This document shows, in pieces, positions 25,006 through 36,700 of a DNA stretch of 64,000 bases. How positions within the stretch are numbered: position 1 is the first letter of the stretch; the number at the start of each line of letters is the position of its first letter. This stretch comes from Bursaphelenchus xylophilus. Its lineage: Eukaryota; Nematoda; Chromadorea; Rhabditida; Aphelenchoididae. The DNA is taken from positions 9,858,001-9,922,000 of the forward strand of contig CAJFCV020000003.1 in NCBI GenBank assembly GCA_904066235.2, in the 5' to 3' direction. The notes below the pieces were generated by a model. It was not told the origin of the DNA and did not search any database. It saw nothing but the letters and a program-made list of their open reading frames with translations. The translations under genes and the position numbers were made by a program.

Positions 25006-26787
25006 TATAGGCGGTACAATACGCATACAAAGGCATTTTTTGCTATTTGTTACCACGATTTGCCACAATAGAGAAATCCAGTGACAAGTTCAAACTCAAC
25101 CCCCTCAAACCACAGGTTCAACCGCAAGAACTCAAACGATCCCCTTCCGTTTTCATGATCACCATAAATCAGCCCATAAATCGGTCATCATGTGGGGTTT
25201 CGACCATCTCCTCCAACTCGTAAACCTCGGAAAATTTGGCCCTTCACTGGGAACTTGGCTTCCTTTTTATGCGGCCAAGTTCAAGTCTCTCCTGCGGAAA
25301 ACATGCTCGGTTGTTTATGGTTATCAAGGAGGAGAAAGTTCTCGCGGCCCTCAAGTGGAAAGTGTAAAAGTGTAAATATTATAAATGCTGGTGGAATTTT
25401 TGGTCTTTGATGTGTGCATAATTACTTGGGAGGGGGCAGAGACCGTGTAAATTCGAGGGTTTTGGCAATCTGAATTGGCAATCTGAAAAATTTGCATAAT
25501 TTTGGATTATTCAAATTTTTGAAAATTTCCAGGTTTTTTTGGATTTTATTTGTAATTCATGTTAAATACGAGGTTCTTGTTCGATTTTTATTGTCTATGT
25601 TTTATTTTCTGTTCTATTGGTCACAGATAAACTTTCCATTGTTTCTGCATAACGTGAGCTAAAAATATCGCATATGTCTTAAAAAAATAGTTTAAAATTT
25701 GTGCCACGTTTTATCGAAATGTGAACGCCGCATTAAGGGTACTCTTCTTGTGAGTAAAAAACGGCCAACTTTCCCAACGTTCTCTGTATTTTCATTCAGG
25801 GCCTTTGCAGCCGCTTCTTCAAAATTTTTTATTCCCCAAGAGTACCATTTATATGTAGCATTGGCAACATACAAGCACAACCTTCCGTCCGCAAACTTCG
25901 CGCCCCAAATGGTTGCCCTCAAGTCAGAGCACGTCGAAAAAATCTCTTTTCTTTTTCTTATCATTTTTTGGAGTAAAAGGCAGCTTTCCAGTTTTACGAT
26001 AATAAATTATTCTGCATTTTCCGGGATTTTTCCGAATCTCACGTACATTACACTTTTTTTGGAATTAAGGGTTTTCTCGGCAATCATCCTTGCGGCCATT
26101 CTTGCTACCGTTTAAAGCTGCTATTTATCTATGAAAAGCAGCGCTTTTCAGTAACATCAAGATAAAAGCAAAGCAATTAGCTGCTAATTCTTTTATTGAA
26201 TTTCTTTTTTTTGGGGGGAACACCGACAAATCTTTTGCTTTTTTCATTTATTGAAGTAATTTGACATGTTATTCATTTGGGACACTCTTATTTTTTATAC
26301 AATTTCTTAATAACTAAATAAGAGGTCTTCCGTTTTATCACGTAATTTGCCGACGTTCGCCTCATTTTTAGATTACAATAGAGATACTTTTTCTATCAAT
26401 TTTTGTATTCAAAAAAAATCCATTTTTTCAGTTTTTTATTTATGTATTTATTCCTCAAAATTTGACCTTTGTTTATTGAAAACCGTCTTCAGAAACGATC
26501 TTTAATTACTAAACAAGTCTCTTTGTCCTTGAATTTGCAACAACTTTCGTCGCTCCTGACCCCCTTAGCACGCTGATTACACTTGTCCTCAACCCAGTTA
26601 TTATCAGCGCCAATTCTTTTTCTTTGATCAATGTTTTTGCGAAACGTCGTCCCTTCCGCGATTCTCGAGGGCGTTTTTTTGTGTCAGCGACCTTGAAAGT
26701 CGCCACGTCGCTGCTTGACCCAGTTGGAAGACCACAACCTGAGAAGGGGGGAATCGCCTTCAATTCGGTTAATTTTGATCTTTAAGA

Positions 26788-28969
26788 ATGAAGCTACGGG
26801 TTTTCGTATTGTTCTTGGCTATTTCGTTGGTCTTTGTGCGGGCCGAGGAAGAGGAGGTTGATGTGGATGAGGAGGAGGAGGAAGTTGAAGTTGATACAGA
26901 AGATGAGGAGGACAGACCAGCTGACTATTCTCACGGTAAGTCTTTGTGTATAAACGCCTCTTTAAAGATGAGTATTTACAATAAAATCGGAAGCTCTGTA
27001 AATTGATTAGCAAGAGATGAAGAGTGTTATTTGAGATAGAATGGGGGTTTCATTGTACGGAGGTGCCTCTGGGCCTAAGCTTGAATTCTGAGACTTATTA
27101 GATTGTTCGCAGACAGGTTTTGTAAGGCATGGGTTTAGGGTACAAAGGGTTCCCCGATTTTGATATTGTGTACCGATAACAACGGGATTGTCATAACTGT
27201 GGCGTTTTAAGAAATATGTGGTAAGTTAAAATTTTGATTTTCTGGGATACAATTTTTTTGCAGCACCGAAAGTCTGGAGATTTTAAGACCAAGGCAGTTT
27301 AGAAACTAGCTATTTTTTAGGCTCTCGGGGTTGCTTTCTTTGCTAATTTACCATCTGTAGGTCCAAAATAAATTTTTTGTCATCAAAAAAGTTATGCTGT
27401 TATTTTCGCATTTTTCTGACCACCTTTTTTCTTATAACTGGTTTGTCTTACAGAGGTTTCAATTTAGTGTAATATCTTCTAAACTTTTTTCTTAAAAAAT
27501 CTCTTCGACTAATCGACAAACCACACATTTTTTTGCAAGATTTAGTTTGGTTTTTATATTGAGAAAAATGCTTACTTTTCCCAATGTCCAAAGAGCAGTA
27601 AACAATAGAAAAATATTTATTTCCATGTTCTGCACTCAAATGAGCTTTTCTCATTTACCAATTATCGGGAGCATGTTTTGATAACGATGTGATAAACAAT
27701 GGAAATAACGGAAAATCAAAAAATGAACATAAAGAAAAAGCATTGTTTTACAATTCGCTTTCAGGATTTGGCACCGACATTGACTGGGTGAGGTGGGAAG
27801 ATGCCATCGAATTGAGCAAAAAAGAAGACAAACCGACATTCTTGTTGATCCATAAGACTTGGTGTGGCGCTTGCAAACGTATGTTCTTTATTTTTTTCTA
27901 TTAATTAATTCCGGTAATCTTTACTGTGGAATAAAAAGTTCAAGATTATTTACATGATTATTTGTCATCGTTCAATTTACTTTCCAGGTTTGAAGGAGAG
28001 CTTCTTGAGCTCTTCAAAACGCGATCAACTCGTTGAACTGAGCAAGAAGTTCATCATGGTCAACGTCGAAGATGATGATGAGCCAGAAGATGAGAAGTAC
28101 GCTCCAGATGGCAGATATATCCCAAGACTGTACTTCTTAGGTAAGAGTTTTATTTACCTTGATTTGATTTTATTTCCACCTCATTTTAGACAAAGAAGGC
28201 AACCCTCTCGCTGTTGACAACAAAAAGAACTACCCCAAGAACGCATATTACTTCCCGGTGGTCCCAGACATGATCAAGGCCATGAAAAAGGCCCTAAAAT
28301 TGTATGCTGGTGAAGAAGTTGAAGAGAAGAAGCCAAAGAAGACCACAAAGAAGGCCAAAGCCCCCAAGAAGGAGGAGAAAGTTGAGGAGAAGAAGGAAGA
28401 AGTGGCTGAGAAGAAGACAGAAGAGGCGAAGAAGGAGAAGAAGACGGTGGAAAAGAAGGCGGCTGAGAAAAAGGAAAAGAAGACTGATGCTAAAAAAGAT
28501 GGTGAAGTAAAAATTGAGGAAGCGGCGGAAGAGAAGCCAAAAGGAAAGAAACAAAAGAAGACCGAAGAGGAGAAGGAAAATAAGGTAAAGAAGAGATTGA
28601 TGGTGGGGTTTTGGAAGCTTTTAGTTGATCAGAAACAGTTTTTTTTTAGTCAAAAGAAGAGACTATATACTAGAATAGAGCACAGCCTAGTTTTTTCGCT
28701 GACTCTCGCAAGCTTTGGCCAAAAATGCTGTTTTTTCCTCATTTTTGTTACAAAAATTATTTTTAAAGATTTCTAAAGCGTAACAAGCGATTGTGATTGC
28801 CGCTATTTATTCAATTTTTGTATTGTGTGTTACTGTGTATAGTTAACAATTTTACCTTTGCTTTCAGGATGGCGAATGCCCACATGCCAAGAAAGCCCGA
28901 GCCAAGAAAGAAGCCGAGAAGAAATCAAAAACGACCAAGGCAGATACCAAGAAAAAGACGGAGCTTTAA
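26788..28969 (+). CDS. ER thioredoxin-fold protein, TXNDC12/ERp18-like, with Lys/Glu-rich tail and KTEL
   Basis: Five exons, 26788-26935, 27765-27878, 27988-28140, 28190-28584 and 28868-28969, give 303 aa. The N-terminus is a signal peptide (MKLRVFVLFLAISLVFVRA) followed by an acidic Asp/Glu run. The next exons match the TXNDC12 (ERp18/ERp19, AGR-related) thioredoxin fold: GFGTDIDW, the active site HKTWCGACK (CxxC as CGAC), FIMVNVEDDDEPED and the cis-Pro segment DGRYIPRLYFL. The family catalyses or assists disulfide formation in the ER lumen. Unlike the compact ~170-aa vertebrate proteins, this one carries about 140 extra residues of Lys/Glu-rich sequence and ends in KTEL, a KDEL-type ER retrieval signal. 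AATAAA at 28984-28989 follows the stop by 15 bp. The C. elegans txdc-12 genes are the likely relatives. Confidence 0.9.
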
Positions 28970-29299
28970 TATGTTTATTTGCAAATAAATAGTGTATAAA
29001 ATCTGAATGAAATTTCTCATGCAAAAACATCTTGTTTTTCTCGAAGCTTCATCAATTTCTCCCATTGAAATGACGAACTATTTCCTAAAACGATTACTAT
29101 TTTGTCATCTACGATGTGACCATTCAAAAAAAGTTGTTATTCAAAGCTTCCATTTCTTGCGGAAACCATTTTTACGACCGTTAAAAATTGAAAAAAATCT
29201 AAAAAAAGCATAAATTCATAAGCTTTAGTAATCAAAATATTTGTATTTATACAATTGCCCTCTCGCTAATTGAAAATGATATTGTCTCCGTTCCTCCCG

Positions 29300-29401
29300 G
29301 ATAGCGAATGTCCACATGCCATGAAGGCCGGCGGCAGAAAGGAAACCAAAAAGAAACCAAAGACGGCCAAAGCGGATACCAAGAAGAAGACGGAGCTTTA
29401 A
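29300..29401 (+). pseudogene. Degenerate duplicate of the KTEL terminal exon
   Basis: Thirty-four codons aligned one-to-one with the last exon of the TXNDC12-like gene: the same start (D-E-C-P-H-A pattern), the same KADTKKKTEL ending, stop and downstream AT-rich 3'UTR. The splice acceptor is changed from TTTCAG|GAT to CTCCCG|GAT, so it probably cannot be spliced. The frame is still open despite many substitutions (for example ARAKKEAEKK against GGRKETKKKP). Confidence 0.8.
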
Positions 29402-32400
29402 TGTTCTTATTTGCGAATATATAGTATATAAACTCTGTACGTGCCAATGCGCAATCTTATTCCTTCGGGGTCTTGTGACATTTGAAGTTTGGGAGTTTGC
29501 GGGGGAAAGCTAAGGGGTTTTTGTTGGAATTTTGTTAGAATTTTGCTGAATGATTAGCTGGTTAAGAGCTGCAGAACTGAGGGTTGAATTTTAATGTAAA
29601 TTTGGAGAAGACTGTGAATTCTACGGACACAAAATTACGATCAGTTCGACCCGTAAATTCTTGCAGAATCTGAGGGAATTTTGATTCGCCGCTTTGTAAA
29701 ATATTCCTACATAAACTTTTGAGATTTTTTCTTTTTTCCAAAGCTGCTTTTGACGTATATGTTACGTAACTGCTTTCAAAATAACTCATAAAATGAAGGC
29801 AGATTACGACTAGAGGCTTGAAGATGTAGTAGCTTCGTTAAGACGCGATTGAAAGGTTTAATTCACCGGGAATGTTGCCTATTGGACACTAGCCATCCTA
29901 TTGCGGGGTTTTTGAAGATTTTTTTTTAGATATTGTCTGCTGTCACCTACTGCATGGTTGAATGTCAAGCTGTGATCCGGAAAGGCTTAGGCATTCTAGG
30001 AACGGGTTTTGCCATTTTTGCAAGTTTTGGAGAAAATGAAAACTTGGCTTCCTTTTGGAGATACAATATATTTTGGCCAAATTTGTAAATAAGTAACTGA
30101 TGAATTGGGCGAAATTTATACGTCATCATTTTATTTGCTAAACGAGGCGACTTAGCAATGTAAAATGCGACAGTGACATACTACATACAGTCCAGCCTCT
30201 GTACAAAAATTCATAAAGTCTCCAAGAACTTATATTATAGAATTACTTTGTCTTTCAATGTTTCGATTTGGCGTAAAATTAACTTGGACCGGCTGAAATT
30301 GCCCATTAGAGAAAGTTTTTGTCGTCACAGAATTTGCTATATACGTGGTTCCACTGCGTACACTCCATTAAAAAATAATGGCACCTTTCTTCACATCAAC
30401 GGCATACATCAACAAGAACCCGATGATCTCTTGCATTTTTATGCTTTGCTGATTCCAAAAACCCATAAACAAAGCTAATCATAGCAAAATTTTCATATTC
30501 TTTTGCATTTTCCGCTAAAAAAAGAGATATTTATTCCATTTTGGGGTGCACTTTTCCGCATGCGATGACATGACCGGATTTACGTCCATTTGGCGCTGGA
30601 TTGGGAATATTCCAGCGAGACCGCTTCTGTGTTCTGCTTTCATAATTTTTGAACGTATTTTTGCTCTACCTTCCGTAATATACCCTTTACAAATCGCAGA
30701 GAGAAGATTACAAATAGTTTGCTAATCCTCGGATATCAATTACATCCCCAAATCCATGCGTACACTCTCGAAATTTCGCTCCAAACCTTTGACAAACAGG
30801 GCCGACACGCATTCCCTCCGGGCACACATATTACATTTCGGGATTTGGATTAGTGAGGTAATTATCTCTTTTTGCGGCCACCAAAAACGGATCCGATTCT
30901 ACCGGATGTGAGCGCAAGTTGGGGGCGCTCGAAGCCCAAGCCCTCGGGGCATTTAGCCCAAAACCGCCCGCTCAAGACCTGCAGCTCTTGAAACCATGGC
31001 CTCCGAGCATTTAGCTCTCGAAACCGGGCCTTCCACCCGACCTCCACTCGGCCGGAGCAAGCTGATGCCCTCCGGACAGGGACGTGAAAATTGAGCCGTC
31101 CAGGTTGGGGGGACGGTTCTAATTGCGGACCCACATTATTCATGGCTGATTGGGCCCGGTATTTGTTCAGCGGGCTCGGTTTTCGGCCGTTTTCGGGTGC
31201 TTCCACAGGTCCAAAACATACGTTGGCTATAAAGTGGGATGTTGTTGGATAAGAGGCTGGGCAAACACCGTTTTTCGGAGATAATATTTGAGCTTGATCT
31301 GGCATTTGAACAATTTTTTGGTACTTTTTGGGGTTGTTTTTAGACTTTTCAATAGTTTTGAGTGATGAATTGTAAATTTTGGGCTGTAAATTTAAATTTA
31401 AAGGTTTTAAAATACGCTTGCCTCATTCGAGCAATTAGAATAACAAAGAAGACCGCAAATTCAATTAAAATTTGTTATTTTTCAAACAAAAATTAATCAA
31501 CGTTTCCCTTTATCCGAACCGAAAAAACGAGCCATTTGATCCCATTATTTATATTTTTAAATAGATTATTGTTTCCGAACAGAAAGGAAATTTGAAACAG
31601 GGCAAACATTTTTGAGGCGCAAAATCCAGGGGAATAATATGGTCCACATCAAAAACCAGAAATTTGATCGTGCCCGAGGGAATTAACTTCCGATATTCAT
31701 GTTTCTTACCTGCGGCCGGCTAGGTAGAGGGAAGGAGTGGGAACGGTGAGGGAGTGGAATGGGTAAAACCCTGCCTACTTTTTGGGGTTATTTACAGAGG
31801 AAATGGTTGAAATGTGACGCTCAAGTCGTAACGAAGTTTTACTCAAATTTCGATCTAATTTTGCGAAGATATATGCGATGTTCCAATACATAAATAGCTT
31901 GCAATTTGCAGAAAAATTCCATATTTTTTGGCAACAATGCGATACGTTTTGCAAGTCTCGCTGTGAAGATATTTTTACTGTAAAAACAACAGTTTCTACA
32001 AAAGATTCAATCTTTCGTAAGAAAAATTAGCAAAGAAATGCTGCTTTTTACACCCCTAAAATTCACGCCGACTCCGTTGAGAAAAGCTTCCGTCGCAGCG
32101 ATGTTGCACTTGCACGGTGCGCAAGGTCAAATGCACGTCGCGAAAAGGGGTTTTGTGTACTGTTGGGGTCATGACAATAAGTCCACACACTTTTGAAAAA
32201 ACGTGATTTTTATCGCAGGCGCTTATCGTTGAATATGAATTTTTGGGTTACCGCTACTAAACACGAGCTTGATTTTATTAGAAGCTGCTATAAAACATCT
32301 AAAAAATCAGTCCAACGGGCATGCAAAATTTCAAGAAAATGTGGATGTTCCACTTGATACTCATACCATAAGTTATGGTCTTCATTCTCCCTTATTTTAA

Positions 32401-32789
32401 TTATGATCTATGTGTCAAGTAACTCCGCTTCTAGTCTTATAATTTTCCCAAATTTTTGCTTCCAAAATTGTATTTTGTCATCACAATTTCCCATCTTTTA
32501 TTCAAATTGGCCCATCAATTTATGAAAGTTTTTATGAATTCCCTCGAAAATTGGTTAGTCGACCCATAAATAAAGTTTTTGTTACTTGAAGCATGCAACA
32601 GCTGAAATTGCATTCGCCATTTGAGTCCGGGCCTCTGCAAATACCTTGTGAAACTGCCGAAAGCGGGAATATTAAATATTAATTGTTTTAGCGCTGTGCC
32701 CTGCGGGGTTCGGTTTAAAAATAGTTTTGTTTCGCTTTCGTTTCGTGATTTTATATTATAATCGGCAGGTCGTGATATTCATTTTTAAT

Positions 32790-33500
32790 GGCATTTTATA
32801 CATGTCATTATAAATTCTGCACTGTGCAGAGATTTCAAATTTTTGTTTTGTGGGATGCACTGTGCGATAATTAGAAAAATTAATTGCACAGTGCGCTTTT
32901 GAAATTTTGCACAGTGCAAAATAAATTTTTATTATTTTTTTTTTTTTTTTGAAATTTTGCACTGTGCAATTTTTTCCAATTTTTGTACCTTACGGTTATT
33001 TTTTTACGCTTCGCACAGTGCAGTTTTTTGCCAATTTTTTCTTTGTAAAATTTCGTCTACATAAAATCTACAAAATTCTGCACAGTGCAAACTTTTCACT
33101 AGTCCTTCCGGGAAGTCGCCGGACTGATTTTTTTCGTTTGCACTGTGCGAAAAAGTCAGGGTGCGAGCGACATCCCAAAAAAGCTTTTTGCACGGTGCAA
33201 AAAGCAGAAAATTGCACAGTGCAAAGAAAAGTTTTGTTTTCGCACAGTGCGTGTCGCAGAAGTGATTTCTGGCGTTTGCACTGTGCGAAAAAAGTCAGGG
33301 TGCGAGCGACAGCCCAAAAAAACCCATTGCACGGCGCAAAAAGCAAAAAATTGCACAGTGCAAAGGAACCTTTTGTTTTCGCACAGTGCGTGTCGCTGAT
33401 TTCAGTCCTGCGACTTTCCGGAAGAGCTGGCAAACTGGTGCCAAATTTTGCACTGTGCATTTTCTTTCAAAATTTTCAATGTGCAAAAAAAGTTCAATTT
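32790..33500. repeat. Dense cluster of GCACNGTGC near-palindromes with a ~138-bp tandem duplication
   Basis: About fifteen copies of GCAC(A/T/G)GTGC lie here, often as TTTTGCACTGTGCAA or TTCGCACAGTGCG. Within the cluster a unit of about 138 bp is duplicated in tandem (near 33130-33265 and 33270-33400), each starting CGTTTGCACTGTGCG and including GTCAGGGTGCGAGCGAC. A partial third copy of the same unit is at 51660-51745. Confidence 0.8.
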
Positions 33501-33713
33501 TTTTTTTCAATTTTTTATTTTTTTACCATAATCGAGACCACAGTTCATCCATCAAATTCCTCGCCAATTTATTCATCTCGTCGCCGGAGTCGATCTCTTT
33601 TTTCTTAACTCAATTTCCTTTGATTACAACGCCCTCCGCTTTAATGTTATGCAATAGTTCGAAAAAGTGGGGGGAATTAGGCCCGCACTTTGTCAATAAT
33701 TTATGACCGTTAC

Positions 33714-33715
33714 AG
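33714..33715 (+). other. Acceptor-like AG upstream of the RIIa/IQ gene start
   Basis: An ACCGTTACAG site lies 42 nt before the chosen ATG and may be the spliced-leader acceptor of this gene. Confidence 0.4.
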
Positions 33716-33757
33716 GCGAAACTTGGCGTTTACACCAGAGAGAGAGGCGAGAGGAGA

Positions 33758-36700
33758 ATGACGGACCACTCCACGTCCACCAAGTACAAGGTGCCGGCCC
33801 AGCTGCGGCCTTTGCTGGAGTCGTTCACCCGCGAAACGTTGCGCAATCAGCCCTCGGACTTGATTGCCTTTGGCCGGCTGTTCTTTGAGACGCTGCAAGA
33901 CATCCAGAAAGGTTGGTTCTGAGATTTTTTATTTTTTTGTTCGGCCCTTTTTATTATGTTATTATTATTTTCGGGGATTGTTATCGCCTTTTATGGCGCT
34001 CAAAAACAATATTAACAATCCGTGGTGTGGATAAGTGCTAGGAAATATTGATAAGAAGGTTGTAAAAATATTATTGCGTTTCGGGTCAGTATTTGACCTG
34101 TTTGGAGTGCAATTAATGGGAATATCAAGGTATTTATGATCTTTTATGGTCTTAATTGCTATCAGTGTGATTGCGAATTTCACTGTTGTGTTAAAAAATG
34201 TCATAGTCCACTCTGAAATGGTAAAAGCTTATCGGGTTTTGGCTAAAATCGGAGAAAAATACGTTAGAACCGACGACAACAAACTCACGTACAACAAAAC
34301 CAGTCTAAAACTATCTTTGCGATCCCTGGAAACAAGCTTAGGCCATGGTAAACTTCTATGCAAAAAACCTTTCTATAGCGAATAAATTTTTAGACCCCTT
34401 GCAACACTTTTTACAGAGGTTGGATTGTATTTTATATCCCAAAAGAGACCCTAAGCTCTCTATATCCTGTCCTTTCTTTCTATGACGTTTACAATGAACA
34501 ATCATGACATCAGTTTGATCCAACCCGCACATAAACAACTGCAGCCAATCATTGATATAAATTTAACTTATTTATTTATTGGCAGTTTATACGTAATTTT
34601 TTACAATTCCTTCCATACAACTTCGAGGTTTTGTCTGTCTGTATATAACGTATTTTTTCTTTGTTTTTATGGCATTTTTTTACTTCCGTCTTTGAAATTG
34701 TATTATTGTACTTTCGGCCGGAACAAAAAACTGAAGCCTTATGGCACGAAAGCCTTTGAATATCAAGGAAGTTTACAACAAAAAATGTGTTGAAGTAATT
34801 TGCGTTATATCCTGGTTTTTTACCACGCACATAGAATGTTATGTTCCATTACAATAATCACGAAAAACTTCTGGAAATTCTACATTTTCTTTAATTGCAC
34901 TTTACACCCTCGGGCAGTAAAGAAAGCAACAAATTTTGATACTCTACCGATAAGATTGTTGGGGTAAAACACTTTAAATTTTATCGCTCACATTGTGTGT
35001 AGCCTACCGTGTTTGTTTTCCAACTCTGTTCCAATTTCCGTTTCCTCTCCAGGCCAAAACTTTCAGCCTATGAGTTCTTAATGATAGCTCTACTTTCCCC
35101 TTATTACACCCCTGTTATTCTAAACATCCAAAACACACAGCTCTCCAAATTAGGCCCTCCCATTCCGTGCTCCCATTCCTCTTTTTGATAACCATATTGA
35201 CAAGTCGTAAAATTTTATTACTCTCCCGTAAAGACTTCCGTTGCGCTGCGTATGTAAATTGCGCTTTCGACGTCCTATTCAGTTTGCATTACATATAAAA
35301 GGAGGAGGGTTATAAGGTCAAAATGGGCTATTTTTATTTTCAAGTGCGTCTCGTATCAAAGGATTAGATGTAAAAAGGATGAAAAGTTTCCGAGTATGTA
35401 GGGGAGGCGAGTTCTAGCCACTTGAACTTTATTTTGGCGGGGGAGAGTTAGGATGATGACTTGCAAGACAGGTTGATAACTCGAGCAAAACGTGGACAGT
35501 GTATTCTTTATAGTATTGAAATTTCAGCGAGCAGAAAACTTTTGAAGCTTCTGATATGACTAATTGTAAGAGTGAATATGATAGCGAAGTGCTGAATGTT
35601 CGGCGGTGGATTGAGGCAAAACCTGGCCCAAAAGGTGGATTGAATATTTATCGGGCATCTTTTGCATCCCTGGTCCTGCTTCGCATAACAAATTTTTTTC
35701 TTGAAAATTTGTGAGACTGCGACAAAAGTTTTTTGTTTATGCCAAAAACTGAATTTACCAAAGAGGGCAAAGTTCATACAAAAACACTGTTTTTCCGCTC
35801 GAAATTATGTATCAAAGATACATATGGCCATAACCGTTTTCTCTCTAACAACTCGCCGCAATTCGCGCACTATATCGTTGGAAAAGATGGCTGAATACCT
35901 TGGACACCCTTGTAAAGGGCAAGCTATTTTTAGGATATGATCTGTGGTACATAAGCGAAGGACTTAAAGAAACTCTAAGGGTCGCGGCCCAAACGTGTGC
36001 CTTCTTATAGCTCATAAAATTTCGGAAAATAATTCCGCGCCTTCCGCATATCGCGACCTAAAAATGTCACATATTTCTTGTAAAGTGGTACGGCATTTGT
36101 CATCGTATGTTTATCACCGTACATTGAACACTTCACTTCCTCTATCCGTTTTTCGATGACATCAAATTTACTTGTGTAGACAGGAATCGTATTTTAAATG
36201 CCTTAATCTACTTATCCATGGCTGGTGAATAAATTTATTTTCGTATTGTTCCTTATTTTTTACTCAGCTGGTTGATGTTTGAACTGCTTGCCTAGTCCAC
36301 AAGCAAATAAAATTTCATCTTATTAAAAAAAACTTGCTGTACTCTTACTCTACGGCTTGCACAATCTGAAATTACCTCTAATTACCTTGAACGTCATTGC
36401 CTTTTTTCGAATATAACACATTAACTCTTACACTCTTACATCTCCCACTATTAAAACATAAAATTTTACATAACAAGCGTTGTTATTGAAACCTAAAAAT
36501 AATACTTGTACTATGTGCGTCGATCGTTTATCATAATATATCAAGTTGCCATTTATAAATCCCATTTCGTCGGTGTTTGACGCCATAAGCCCTGTTGTTC
36601 TCTGTCTGCCAGGGAAAAGTTTGCGTGACAACACCATCCACATGGTCGTATTTACAGCGATCTGGGCCAATTTCTTCTCGTTCCTGGCCCTAAATTTAGT

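Larger units (their letters stand above)
21923..26787. other. Intergenic, no gene seen apart from small elements
   Basis: AT-rich DNA with two small inverted-repeat elements (listed separately), a solo 3' end of another MITE family at about 23850-23950 (CTGAGCGTCGCACTTGGAG), and decamer copies at 22622 and 23424. Open frames at 25699-26115 (+) and 26509-26763 (-) have no recognisable motif or splice partners. Confidence 0.5.
29402..33757. other. Intergenic with GC-rich patch and motif cluster
   Basis: No exon chain was found. A GC-rich patch at about 30880-31210 has a long minus-strand frame (30862-31305) without known motifs. The interval ends with a dense cluster of GCACNGTGC motifs (listed separately). 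Weak similarity to the AGGGGAAGTACTCC repeat family may be present near 31810-31990. Confidence 0.5.

Noticed and set aside
25699..26115. 138-aa plus-strand frame with hydrophobic end
   Set aside because: No similarity recognised, no splice partners, and an antisense frame overlaps it; likely chance.
26509..26763. 84-aa minus-strand frame head-to-head with the TXNDC12-like gene
   Set aside because: No motif and no splice signals; adjacency alone is not evidence.
30862..31305. 147-aa minus-strand frame in a GC-rich patch
   Set aside because: No recognisable domain or splice context; GC-rich DNA lacks stops by chance.
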